A stretch of DNA of 12,837 bases from Anaerolineae bacterium CG2_30_64_16. GTDB taxonomy: Bacteria; Chloroflexota; Anaerolineae; CG2-30-64-16. Both the position numbers and the translations under genes were made by a program. Numbering within the stretch: the first letter of the stretch is position 1; each line of letters begins with the position of its first letter. The notes under the pieces are model-generated. The model was not told where the DNA came from. It was given only the letters and a program-made list of their open reading frames with translations, and did no database searches. The DNA is taken from positions 1 through 12,837 of the forward strand of contig MNXL01000085.1 of NCBI GenBank assembly GCA_001871755.1, given 5' to 3'. Positions 7,409-12,837 of the stretch are shown here, piece by piece.

Positions 7409-8251
7409 ATGAAAAACCGCATGGGGCTGTTGATCTTGATCGCCGCGCTCGCGCTTTCGACGCTGGCCACCGCCGGCTGCAACCGGGAGCGCCCCGCGCC
7501 CACACCGGGCAGCACTGTCGCCCTGCCAGCCCAGGCCGGCGCGCCGACCCCGGCCGCACCTGCCGCAGCCGTGACCCAGGTGGCGTTGCCTACACAGCCG
7601 AGCGGGGCCGCCGGCGCCCAGGCCGGCGCCCAGGCCAACGGCCCGGCCACCACCCCGCCCACGCCGCGGCCGATCGCACCGCAGGCCAGCCCGCCGCCGC
7701 CCCCCCCGGCTCCTGTGCCGACTGCGAGCAGTTCGGGGCCAGCATCCCAGCCCGCTGGTGAGACAGCTTTCTTCATCTATAAGGTCGCGTTGGGCGACAC
7801 GGTGGGCGAGTTGGCCGAGAAGTTCGGCGTGACCCCCGACGATATCCTGAATCTGAACCCGATGGCCGACCCTGACGTGTTGATGGTGGGTCAGGAGCTG
7901 AAGATCCCCGGCCAGGCGCCCCGGGAGTACGGTGGCGCCAGCGCCTACACCGTTCGCACGGGCGACACTCTCTATTCCATCGCGCTGCGCTTTGGGGTGA
8001 CCCTGGCCGAGTTGCAGGATCTGAACAATATCGCGGACGAGAACCAGATCTACGTCGGCCAGGAGCTGAAGATCCCGGCCACCGCGGGGGCGACAGCCCC
8101 CAGCGAGGCTAAGACGTACGTCGTCCAGGCTGGCGACACGCTCTTCTCCATCGCGCTGCGGTTCGGGGTGACCACCTGGGCACTGCAAGTGGCCAACGAC
8201 ATTCCGAACGAAAACCAGATCTACGTCGGCCAGGAGCTAAAGATCCCATAA
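7409..8251 (+). CDS. Lipoprotein with three LysM domains
   Basis: The 280-residue protein begins with a lipoprotein signal peptide: MKNR, the hydrophobic MGLLILIAALALSTL and a lipobox-like LATAGC with the acylated cysteine at residue 24. A long Ala/Pro/Gly-rich, probably disordered linker (25-118) spans the cell wall region. Three LysM domains follow at about 121-167, 178-223 and 235-280 (YTVRTGDTLYSIALRFGV, NQIYVGQELKIP), which bind N-acetylglucosamine-containing glycans such as peptidoglycan. LysM 2 and 3 are nearly identical in places even at DNA level (aaccagatctacgtcggcc at 8042 and 8213, 171 bp apart), indicating recent internal duplication. No catalytic domain is attached. ATG 7409 has GGAGG at 7398-7402; the frame runs on to 7220, but that overlaps the promoter. 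It is probably monocistronic. Confidence 0.88.
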   Translation: MKNRMGLLILIAALALSTLATAGCNRERPAPTPGSTVALPAQAGAPTPAAPAAAVTQVALPTQPSGAAGAQAGAQANGPATTPPTPRPIAPQASPPPPPPAPVPTASSSGPASQPAGETAFFIYKVALGDTVGELAEKFGVTPDDILNLNPMADPDVLMVGQELKIPGQAPREYGGASAYTVRTGDTLYSIALRFGVTLAELQDLNNIADENQIYVGQELKIPATAGATAPSEAKTYVVQAGDTLFSIALRFGVTTWALQVANDIPNENQIYVGQELKIP

Positions 8252-8275
8252 GAGCCTCTCCGAACAGCTCGCTCG

Positions 8276-8317
8276 GGCCGGTCTCCTGACCGTGCCCGGC
8301 TCGGTCGGAGACCGGCC
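8276..8317. repeat. Strong hairpin after the LysM gene (possible terminator)
   Basis: GGCCGGTCTCCTGACC (8276-8291) pairs with GGTCGGAGACCGGCC (8303-8317), with one bulged base and an 11-base loop. It lies 25 bp after the LysM stop. There is no T-run, so it could be a dispersed palindrome that also ends transcription rather than a classical terminator. Confidence 0.6.
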
Positions 8318-8342
8318 TCAGCTCTGATTTCGGAGGCATGGT

Positions 8343-8366
8343 GTCACTTCTGGCCCCAGGAGTGAC
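8343..8366. repeat. Short hairpin
   Basis: GTCACTTCTGG (8343-8353) and CAGGAGTGAC (8357-8366) form a 10-bp stem with one G.T pair. No function is evident. Confidence 0.5.
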
Positions 8367-8479
8367 GCCGTGTTCTTTCAGGACCACCCTGCCAGATCCG
8401 TTTCCTGGGTCAGGTTTGCGGGGGGCAACCGTCAAACGGGCTTCCGGCATCCCGCCCAACAAAGCGCTACACTCAGATA

Positions 8480-8560
8480 GTTCCAGAAAAATACTCATCC
8501 CAGAACCTCCTGAGATGCCCAGAAAAACCAACGACATTGGGACATCTATTTTTCTGAAAC
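8480..8560. repeat. Possible small MITE or structured unit with 14-bp terminal inverted repeats
   Basis: GTTCCAGAAAAATA (8480-8493) matches the complement of TATTTTTCTGAAAC (8547-8560) at 13 of 14 positions. Near-identical ACACTCAGAT (8469-8478) and ACACTGAGAT (8571-8580) flank it. The AT-rich arms stand out in GC-rich surroundings. It could be a degenerate MITE or an RNA hairpin. Confidence 0.45.
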
Positions 8561-8584
8561 GGCCTCAACCACACTGAGATCCCT

Positions 8585-8630
8585 GGTAGGGGCAGGTCTT
8601 GGATCTGAACTGCAAGAGATCGCCCCTACC
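8585..8630. repeat. GGTAGGGGC-bordered palindromic repeat
   Basis: GGTAGGGGC (8585-8593) and GCCCCTACC (8622-8630) are perfect inverted ends. Inside, TCTTG pairs with CAAGA around an 11-base loop. The same eight-base end (GTAGGGGC) is used inside the element in the AlbA_2 gene at 2619-2673, so the two may be related repeat families. Confidence 0.65.
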
Positions 8631-8702
8631 CCCAAGCGTAAGCCGTCATCAGCAGCGGCCGGGAGCGGTCGCATCACCACTTCGACATGGAGGAGGAGAG
8701 GT

Positions 8703-9755
8703 ATGGCAGCACTAACGGGAGCATTCATGGCCGCCCTGGGGTTGGGCGCATTAGTCACAATCCTGATCGCGGCAGCGACGAGCCGCCGCGGCAAATCTAA
8801 TTATCGTTCCGCCACCATCGCCGGGTTGGTAGTGGCGCTGGTGATCCTCATCGGCGCGGCCGCGCTGGACTCCTTCACCCAGGTGGAGGCGGGTTCGGTG
8901 GCGGTGGTCAAGCAGTTCGGCCGGGTCGTCGGGGTGTTCAATCCCGGCCTGAATTGGAAGGCGCCGTTCATCCAGGAGACGATCATCTACCGCACCCAGG
9001 AGATCCTCTACGAGACCAGCGAGGACCCGCAGACCTCCAACGCCGACTACAAAGACGTGGAGGTGGACACTGCGACCGCGGACGGTCAGCAGATCCGCGC
9101 CCGCTTCACCATCCGCTTCCGCATCGAGCCCAGCCAGGCCACCACCATCGTCAACAACCTGGGCACCGAGGCTGAAGTGGTCGAAAAGGTGATCAAGGCC
9201 AGCAGCCGCGTCCACGTCCGCAACATCCTGAAGCAGCACAGCGCCTCGGACCTCTATTCCGGCAATGTCGAGACCGCGCAGGAGCAGATCGCCGAGCGTC
9301 TGGCAGAGGAGTTCTCGAAGGAAGGCCTCCAACTGGTCTTCTTCGGCCTGCGCTCGATCCACTTCGAGGAAGACTACCGTAAGGCCGTGGAGCAAAAGCA
9401 GATCGAGAAAGAGAACATCACCACAAAGGAAAACCTGGCCAAGCAGGCGGAGTTCGAGAAGCAGCGCACCATCACCCAGGCGCAAGCTGAGGCCGAACGC
9501 CAGAAGCTGGAGCGCATCGGCGTCGCCGAAGGTGAGGCCGAATCGATCCGGGTGAAGGCCATCGCGGACGCGGAGGCAATCCGGGTGAAGGCTCTGGCGC
9601 AGGCCGAGGCCAACAAGCTGATCTCCGCCAGCCTGGACCAGAACGTGATCAACTGGGAGGCGATCCAGAGTTGGAACGGCGACTACCCGCTGGTGTTGGG
9701 CGGGGGCAGCAACTACATCCTGCCTGGCGAGCTGTTCACGGCCCCGACCCCGTAA
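8703..9755 (+). CDS. SPFH / band 7 (stomatin-prohibitin-type) membrane protein
   Basis: The 350-residue protein starts with two hydrophobic segments (about residues 6-25 and 38-57), then a band 7/SPFH domain (about 58-250: VEAGSVAVVKQFGRVVGVFNPGLNWKAPF, DGQQIRARFTIRFRIEP, VHVRNILKQHSASDLYSG). A long charged helix/coiled coil follows (about 225-310) with repeated ESIRVKAIADAEAIRVKALA, which drives ring-like oligomers. The tail carries NYILPGELFTAP. Such proteins organise membrane microdomains or act as partners of membrane proteases; no protease or NfeD gene is adjacent here. ATG 8703 is preceded by a very strong GGAGGAGGAGAGG (8689-8701). It is probably transcribed alone, from a promoter in the repeat-filled gap that I could not pin down. 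Confidence 0.9.
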   Translation: MAALTGAFMAALGLGALVTILIAAATSRRGKSNYRSATIAGLVVALVILIGAAALDSFTQVEAGSVAVVKQFGRVVGVFNPGLNWKAPFIQETIIYRTQEILYETSEDPQTSNADYKDVEVDTATADGQQIRARFTIRFRIEPSQATTIVNNLGTEAEVVEKVIKASSRVHVRNILKQHSASDLYSGNVETAQEQIAERLAEEFSKEGLQLVFFGLRSIHFEEDYRKAVEQKQIEKENITTKENLAKQAEFEKQRTITQAQAEAERQKLERIGVAEGEAESIRVKAIADAEAIRVKALAQAEANKLISASLDQNVINWEAIQSWNGDYPLVLGGGSNYILPGELFTAPTP

Positions 9756-9805
9756 CAGTTCGTGGCATGGGCGTATGCCCTGTAGAATCGCACCTAACCC
9801 CCTAA

Positions 9806-9830
9806 CCCCCTTCCCTTCAAGGGAAGGGGG
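9806..9830. repeat. Perfect palindrome unit (CCCCCTTCCCTT...)
   Basis: A 25-base palindrome with 12-bp arms (CCCCCTTCCCTT / AAGGGAAGGGGG) around one central base, preceded by a doubled CCCCTAA-like run. It lies 51 bp after the SPFH stop and could assist termination, but it lacks a T-run. Confidence 0.65.
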
Positions 9831-9840
9831 CGCGGCGTTA

Positions 9841-9940
9841 CCCCCTCTCCCCGCGGGAGAGAGGGCAGGGTGACTGGCCTGTTGGCTTTCTAGGCTACAC
9901 CTCACCCCCTCTCCCCGCGGGAGAGGGGGCAGGGGGTGAG
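9841..9940. repeat. Two copies of a CCCCCTCTCCCC-GCGGGAGAG palindromic repeat
   Basis: CCCCCTCTCCCCGCGGGAGA occurs at 9841 and again at 9905, 64 bp apart. The second copy is closed by an outer inverted repeat, CTCACCCCCT (9901-9910) with AGGGGGTGAG (9931-9940). Palindromes of this kind are known as dispersed repeats in many genomes. The cluster ends 26 bp before the dnaJ promoter. Confidence 0.7.
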
Positions 9941-9966
9941 GTGATTGCCCTCTGTGCGCGCAACTC

Positions 9967-9995
9967 TTGACAAGGTTGTGCTAAAGTAATATACT
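9967..9995 (+). promoter_or_regulatory. Promoter of the dnaJ - hspR - baeRF operon
   Basis: TTGACA (9967-9972), a 17-bp spacer and TATACT (9990-9995) form a close-to-consensus housekeeping promoter. The -35 is embedded in the palindrome CTTGACAAG (9966-9974), and CTTGGGT (9994-10000) overlaps the -10. Both resemble the CTTGAGT half-site of the HspR operator (HAIR), but the full inverted repeat is not present. Repression by HspR at this place is therefore plausible, not shown. Confidence 0.75.
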
Positions 9996-10019
9996 TGGGT
10001 CAGTCAGCATGTGGATATT

Positions 10020-10033
10020 CCTGTTCCAACAGG
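10020..10033 (+). promoter_or_regulatory. Leader hairpin overlapping the dnaJ ribosome binding site
   Basis: CCTGTT (10020-10025) and AACAGG (10028-10033) are perfect complements. The right arm includes the first three bases of the AGGAG ribosome site (10031-10035). The stem could hide the site at low temperature; five usable pairs make it weak. Confidence 0.4.
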
Positions 10034-10040
10034 AGTCGAA

Positions 10041-10976
10041 ATGGAGTATAAGGATTACTACAAGACCCTCGGCGTCGACAAGAACGCCGACGAAAAAGAG
10101 ATCAAGAAAGCCTATCGGCGGCTGGCGCGCCAGTATCACCCTGATGTGAATCCTGGCGACAAAGCCGCCGAAGCGCGTTTCAAGGAGATCAACGAAGCCA
10201 ACGAAGTCTTGAGCGACCCGGAGAAGCGGCGGAAGTACGAGGAATTGGAGCGCAACTACCAGCGTTGGCAGCAGACAGGCGGCCAGCCGGGCGGTTTCGA
10301 CTGGAGCCGCTGGGCCGGCGGGGGCCAGCCGGGTGGCGCACGCGTCGAGTACGGGGATCTGAATGACCTGTTCGGCGGTTCCGGGTTCTCCGATTTCTTC
10401 GAGGCGATCTTCGGTGGCGTGGGGGGCGGGTCGCGCGGCGCGGCACATGCGGCCGCGCGACCGCGCGACCTGGAGCACGAGGTTGAGATTACCCTGGAGG
10501 AAGCTTTCCACGGCGCGCAACGCCTGATGGAGATCGACGGCCGCCGGCTGGAGGTCAAGATCCCCGCCGGAGTCAAGACCGGCTCGCGGGTGCGCATGGC
10601 CGGCGAGGGGCTGCCCGGTGGCAAGGCCGGCCCGCGCGGCGACATCTACCTGCGCATCAAGGTGCTGCCGCATGCCACTTTCGATCGGCAAGGTGACAAC
10701 CTGCACTGCGAGATCCCGACCGATCTCTTCACCGCGCTGTTGGGTGGCGAAGTGCGCGTGCCCACGCTTTCCGGCGCCGTGGCGCTGCGCATCCCGGCCG
10801 GTACACAGACCGGTCGCTCCTTCCGCCTGACCGGGCAAGGTATGCCCAGGCTGCGAGCGCCTCAAGAGCACGGCGACCTCTACGCCAAGATCCGGGTGCT
10901 GGTGCCGGAAGAGCTAACCGACCAAGAGCGAAAACTGGTGCGCGAGTGGGCAGAGCTGCGCGGCGTCCAACGCTAG
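10041..10976 (+). CDS. cbpA: DnaJ-type co-chaperone, CbpA class (no zinc finger)
   Basis: The 311-residue protein has an N-terminal J domain (residues 4-68, YKDYYKTLGV, HPD at 33-35) that would stimulate the ATPase of DnaK. A Gly/Phe-rich linker follows (about 75-145: GGQPGGFDWSRWAGGGQPGG, SDFFEAIFGGVGGG), then the two beta-barrel client-binding domains (about 150-295: DLEHEVEITLEEAFHGAQR, VKIPAGVKTGSRVRMAGEG, RGDIYLRIKV, IPTDLFTALLGGEVRVPTLSG). The cysteine zinc-finger repeats of classical DnaJ are absent, so this is a type II/CbpA-like protein. ATG 10041 has AGGAG (10031-10035). It is the first gene of the operon, with hspR 35 bp downstream. No dnaK or grpE is in the window. Confidence 0.92.
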   Translation: MEYKDYYKTLGVDKNADEKEIKKAYRRLARQYHPDVNPGDKAAEARFKEINEANEVLSDPEKRRKYEELERNYQRWQQTGGQPGGFDWSRWAGGGQPGGARVEYGDLNDLFGGSGFSDFFEAIFGGVGGGSRGAAHAAARPRDLEHEVEITLEEAFHGAQRLMEIDGRRLEVKIPAGVKTGSRVRMAGEGLPGGKAGPRGDIYLRIKVLPHATFDRQGDNLHCEIPTDLFTALLGGEVRVPTLSGAVALRIPAGTQTGRSFRLTGQGMPRLRAPQEHGDLYAKIRVLVPEELTDQERKLVREWAELRGVQR

Positions 10977-11011
10977 GCGTTTACCCAGAGACGATCGAAA
11001 GGAGAACATCC

Positions 11012-11443
11012 GTGCAGCAAGCGTCTGAACTGTGGGACGATCCGTGTTACGCCATCGGTGTGGCCGCCGAGATGGTCTCTCTGCACCCGCAAACCTTGCG
11101 CCGCTACGAGGAGTTCGGCCTGGTAGTCCCGGCCCGCAGGGCCGGCCGGCGCCGCTACTCGCCCCGCGACATCGAGCGCCTGCAGCACATCTCCAGCCTG
11201 AGCAACGAGCTTGGATTAAACCTGGCGGGTGTGGAAGTGATCATCCGCCTCAACACGCGTGTCGATGAGATGCAGGCCGAGCTGGAGGAGTTGCGGACCG
11301 ACCGGATGCGGCAGGAGGCTCAGATCGCCGCATTGCAGGCCGAGCTGTGTCGGCGGGATGCGCCAGCGCACACCCATCGCGAACACGCCGGCGCGCCGGC
11401 GCCGGTGACAGTCTCGGGCGCGATCGAAACGCCCACCCAATAG
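11012..11443 (+). CDS. hspR: HspR-like MerR-family heat-shock repressor
   Basis: The 143-residue protein has a MerR-type winged helix at about residues 13-82: YAIGVAAEMVSLHPQTLRRY, the FGLV-PARR turn, GRRRYSPRDIERLQHISSL and the HspR-typical GLNLAGVEVII. A short coiled coil follows (about 86-118, EMQAELEELRTDRMRQEAQI), then a basic, Ala/Pro-rich tail. HspR represses chaperone operons in Actinobacteria and related lineages and is helped by DnaK. Its place directly after the DnaJ gene fits feedback control of its own operon. The start is GTG 11012 with AAAGGAG (10998-11004) seven bases upstream; the frame continues upstream into dnaJ without a better site. baeRF follows 17 bp after its stop. 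Other MerR-type repressors cannot be fully excluded, but the HPQTLRRYE signature favours HspR. Confidence 0.85.
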   Translation: MQQASELWDDPCYAIGVAAEMVSLHPQTLRRYEEFGLVVPARRAGRRRYSPRDIERLQHISSLSNELGLNLAGVEVIIRLNTRVDEMQAELEELRTDRMRQEAQIAALQAELCRRDAPAHTHREHAGAPAPVTVSGAIETPTQ

Positions 11444-11460
11444 AATAGGAGCGTACCACT

Positions 11461-12552
11461 ATGATGCAAGAGCGAGACCTACAGGAACTGGCCGAATTGG
11501 TGAGCGACGGCGCTCCCATCTTGAGCCTGTATCTGAACGTGGACCCGCAACGTCGCTCCACTGAAGAGCACAAGCTCTCGTTACGCCGGCTGTTGGCCCA
11601 AGCGGCCGATCAAGGCGCGGCGCCCGCGGATATCACGCGGGTCGAACGGTTTTTCGATCATGAGTACAATCGACAGGGTCAGGGCGTGGCCTGCTTCAGC
11701 GCCCAGGCGACCGATTTCTGGCGCGGGTATACGCTCCTGATGCCTGTCGAGGACTTCGTTTTCGTCGGCCTGCGACCCTACATCAAGCCGCTGAGCGACC
11801 TCTGGGACGATTACGACCGGTTCGGCGTCATCATGGTCGACCGCGAAGGGGCGCGCGTATTCATTTACCATCTGGGGGCGCTGGAGGATTCCGCCGGCAC
11901 TCTGGGCAGCGAGGTGAAACGCCACAAACAGGGCGGCTGGGCTTCTCAGAAGCTCCAACGCTACGAAGATCAAGAGGCCAAACACAATCTCAAGGATGCG
12001 GCGGCGTGGGCCGACGACTACCTGCGCAAGCACAAGGTGACGAGCGTCGTCCTTTCGGGTACCGAGGGCAATCTGGCGCAGTTTCGCGAACTGCTGCCCC
12101 GCTCGCTGCAGGACAACGTCGTCGGGCAGATCAATCTGGACATGAGCGCGTCGCCGGCCGAAGTCTGGGAGCACGCCTTCCAGATCGCCCGTGAAGCACA
12201 GCGCCAGGCAGAGTCGGAATTGCTGGAGCAGGTCGTCACGCTGGCGCACAAGGGTGGCGCCGGCGCCATCGGCCTGGCCGATATCCTCGTCGCGCTACCG
12301 GCCGGCCGGGTTCACCACCTGCTCGTTGACACCGCTTTCCACGCCCCGGGCCATCAATGCGCCAACTGCCAGGCGGTCGTCGTGGAGGACCTCGCTGCCT
12401 GCCCCTATTGCGGTGGCAAGTTGGTCGCGACGGCCGATGCCGTCAACCTGGCCGTGCATCAAGCCATCGACGCCGGGTTGAAGGTGTCGGCGCTCGACCG
12501 CAGCCCATTGCTGACGCAGGTGGGCGGCATCGCGGCGGTGCTGCGCTACTAG
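11461..12552 (+). CDS. eRF1-like bacterial release-factor family protein (baeRF family 10 type)
   Basis: The 363-residue protein looks like a bacterial archaeo-eukaryotic release-factor homologue (baeRF). After an N-terminal ILSLYLNVDPQ module comes the middle domain (about 120-230: RFGVIMVDREGARVFIYHLG, then KRHKQGGWASQKLQRYEDQE at about 153-172, then VLSGTEGNLAQF). A third domain (about 240-363) has zinc-ribbon pairs C300/C303 and C314/C317 and the terminus GGIAAVLRY, reminiscent of the GGIGAILRY end of archaeal/eukaryotic RF1. The GGWASQ segment sits where peptidyl-tRNA-cleaving relatives carry their glycine/glutamine loop; there is no canonical GGQ. It may act on stalled ribosomes, but no activity can be read from sequence alone. 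ATG 11461 has TAGGAG (11446-11451); an ATG at 11464 is possible. It is the third gene of the dnaJ-hspR operon. Confidence 0.8.
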   Translation: MMQERDLQELAELVSDGAPILSLYLNVDPQRRSTEEHKLSLRRLLAQAADQGAAPADITRVERFFDHEYNRQGQGVACFSAQATDFWRGYTLLMPVEDFVFVGLRPYIKPLSDLWDDYDRFGVIMVDREGARVFIYHLGALEDSAGTLGSEVKRHKQGGWASQKLQRYEDQEAKHNLKDAAAWADDYLRKHKVTSVVLSGTEGNLAQFRELLPRSLQDNVVGQINLDMSASPAEVWEHAFQIAREAQRQAESELLEQVVTLAHKGGAGAIGLADILVALPAGRVHHLLVDTAFHAPGHQCANCQAVVVEDLAACPYCGGKLVATADAVNLAVHQAIDAGLKVSALDRSPLLTQVGGIAAVLRY

Positions 12553-12580
12553 CTGCTGCGCCACAGGAGAAGCCAGGTTC

Positions 12581-12599
12581 CGTTAGCGTTCCGTTAACG
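12581..12599 (+). terminator. Possible terminator hairpin after the baeRF gene
   Basis: CGTTAGCG and CGTTAACG (12581-12588, 12592-12599) form an eight-pair stem including one G.T, with a TTC loop, 28 bp after the stop. No T-run follows, so intrinsic termination is uncertain. Confidence 0.35.
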
Positions 12600-12650
12600 C
12601 CGCCGGCCATTGTAACCGACACCACGCACCGGACGGCATGCCCGTGTTAG

Positions 12651-12677
12651 TATAGTATTACCCCGCGACATTTGCGT
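12651..12677. repeat. 27-bp direct repeat, copy 1
   Basis: Begins TATAGTATTACCCCGCGACA and ends TTTGCGT. It is identical over 27 bases to 12811-12837, 160 bp downstream. Both copies are AT-richer than their surroundings. Confidence 0.85.
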
Positions 12678-12697
12678 TGATCGCGAGAATCTTCCTT

Positions 12698-12780
12698 ACC
12701 ACGAAGACACCAAGACACAAAGCTTTTGAGACCTTCGTGTTTTTGTGCCCTTTCGACAGGCTCAAGACATGCTTTGTGGT
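12698..12780. repeat. Interrupted palindromic repeat (ACCACGAAGACACCAAG... type)
   Basis: The left arm (12698-12722, starting ACCACGAAGACACCAAGACA) pairs with the right arm CTTCGTGTTTTTGTG (12733-12747) plus CTTTGTGGT (12772-12780) once the 24-bp unit at 12748-12771 is taken out: about 20 of 24 positions match with one gap. Palindromes built from such GACACxAAG words occur as dispersed repeats in several bacterial phyla. Confidence 0.65.
12748..12771. repeat. 24-bp dispersed repeat unit, copy 2, nested in another repeat
   Basis: Contains TTTCGACAGGCTCAAGACA and matches the unit at 162-185 at 20 of 24 positions. It splits the right arm of the surrounding palindrome, so it arrived after that palindrome. 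The left border is uncertain by one base. Confidence 0.65.
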
Positions 12781-12810
12781 GATCGGTTCGGTTGCGGCAG
12801 GAGGCCGCGC

Positions 12811-12837
12811 TATAGTATTACCCCGCGACATTTGCGT
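12811..12837. repeat. 27-bp direct repeat, copy 2 (reaches the window end)
   Basis: Identical to 12651-12677. The sequence stops here, so the true extent of the repeat and any further copies are not visible. Confidence 0.85.

Larger units (their letters stand above)
8252..8702. other. 451-bp intergenic stretch with inverted-repeat units, no gene
   Basis: No credible coding region is seen; a 79-codon frame at 8338-8577 has odd composition and no ribosome site. The stretch holds four separate inverted-repeat structures: a strong hairpin at 8276-8317, a short one at 8343-8366, a long-loop inverted repeat at 8480-8560 and a GGTAGGGGC-bordered unit at 8585-8630. It looks like a landing zone for small repeats. 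Confidence 0.6.

Noticed and set aside
8338..8577. 79-codon plus-strand frame between the LysM and SPFH genes
   Set aside because: It is composed of inverted repeats, has no convincing start site and no protein-like pattern.
8751..9905. 384-codon minus-strand frame
   Set aside because: Antisense to the SPFH gene, low-complexity Leu/Asp composition, runs into the repeat cluster; typical GC-rich shadow.
9966..10040. Canonical HAIR or CIRCE operator before dnaJ
   Set aside because: Neither the CTTGAGT-N7-ACTCAAG nor the TTAGCACTC-N9-GAGTGCTAA inverted repeat is present; only half-site-like words.
12651..12837. CRISPR array from the 27-bp direct repeat
   Set aside because: Only two copies, 133-bp interval filled with other repeats, no cas genes in the window.

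Overview
The window is GC-rich bacterial DNA in which every gene I can support lies on the + strand. The gene families present (an HspR-type repressor with a zinc-finger-less DnaJ and a release-factor-like baeRF protein, a three-LysM lipoprotein, an SPFH protein, UPF0158, DUF1841, a pRiA4b ORF-3-like protein, tandem HEAT repeats) together with many short palindromic dispersed repeats suggest a Chloroflexota (Anaerolineae/Caldilineae-like) chromosome. This is an inference from gene content; no rRNA or other marker gene is present to prove it.

Layout. 1-911: the C-terminal end of an unidentified protein cut by the window edge, then a frameshifted remnant of a HEAT-repeat gene with 105-bp repeats. 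960-2961: a DUF1841 protein, then an AlbA_2/Schlafen-type plus HATPase_c_4 regulator (RecG-related group) whose C-terminal winged helix is cut off by a roughly 90-bp hairpin-forming MITE-like element with 8-10 bp flanking duplications. Removing one 99-bp unit restores one frame. 2962-5920: a leader with four 11-bp direct repeats, then a tight three-gene cassette: UPF0158, a wHTH/pRiA4b-ORF3/zinc-cluster protein, and a conserved protein of unknown function. 5990-7174: a glycine C-acetyltransferase (KBL) of the alpha-oxoamine synthase family, preceded by an 8-bp tandem repeat. 7220-8251: a good sigma70-type promoter, a 154-nt leader and a three-LysM lipoprotein. 8252-8702: 451 bp without a gene, holding several inverted-repeat units. 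8703-9755: an SPFH/band-7 membrane protein. 9756-9966: repeat clusters. 9967-12552: a strong promoter and the operon dnaJ/cbpA - hspR - baeRF. 12553-12837: no gene, but nested repeats and a 27-bp direct repeat that ends exactly at the window edge.

How the genes fit together. The clearest functional unit is the last operon. A DnaJ-type co-chaperone, its likely feedback repressor HspR and an eRF1-like protein with a CxxC/CxxC zinc ribbon would be made from one heat-shock-type promoter, suggesting that chaperone supply is tied to ribosome rescue or stress-time translation control. The front half (1-5920) looks accessory: regulators, proteins of unknown function, gene remnants and small insertions. 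The middle (kbl, LysM lipoprotein, SPFH protein) looks like ordinary chromosomal genes separated by repeats.
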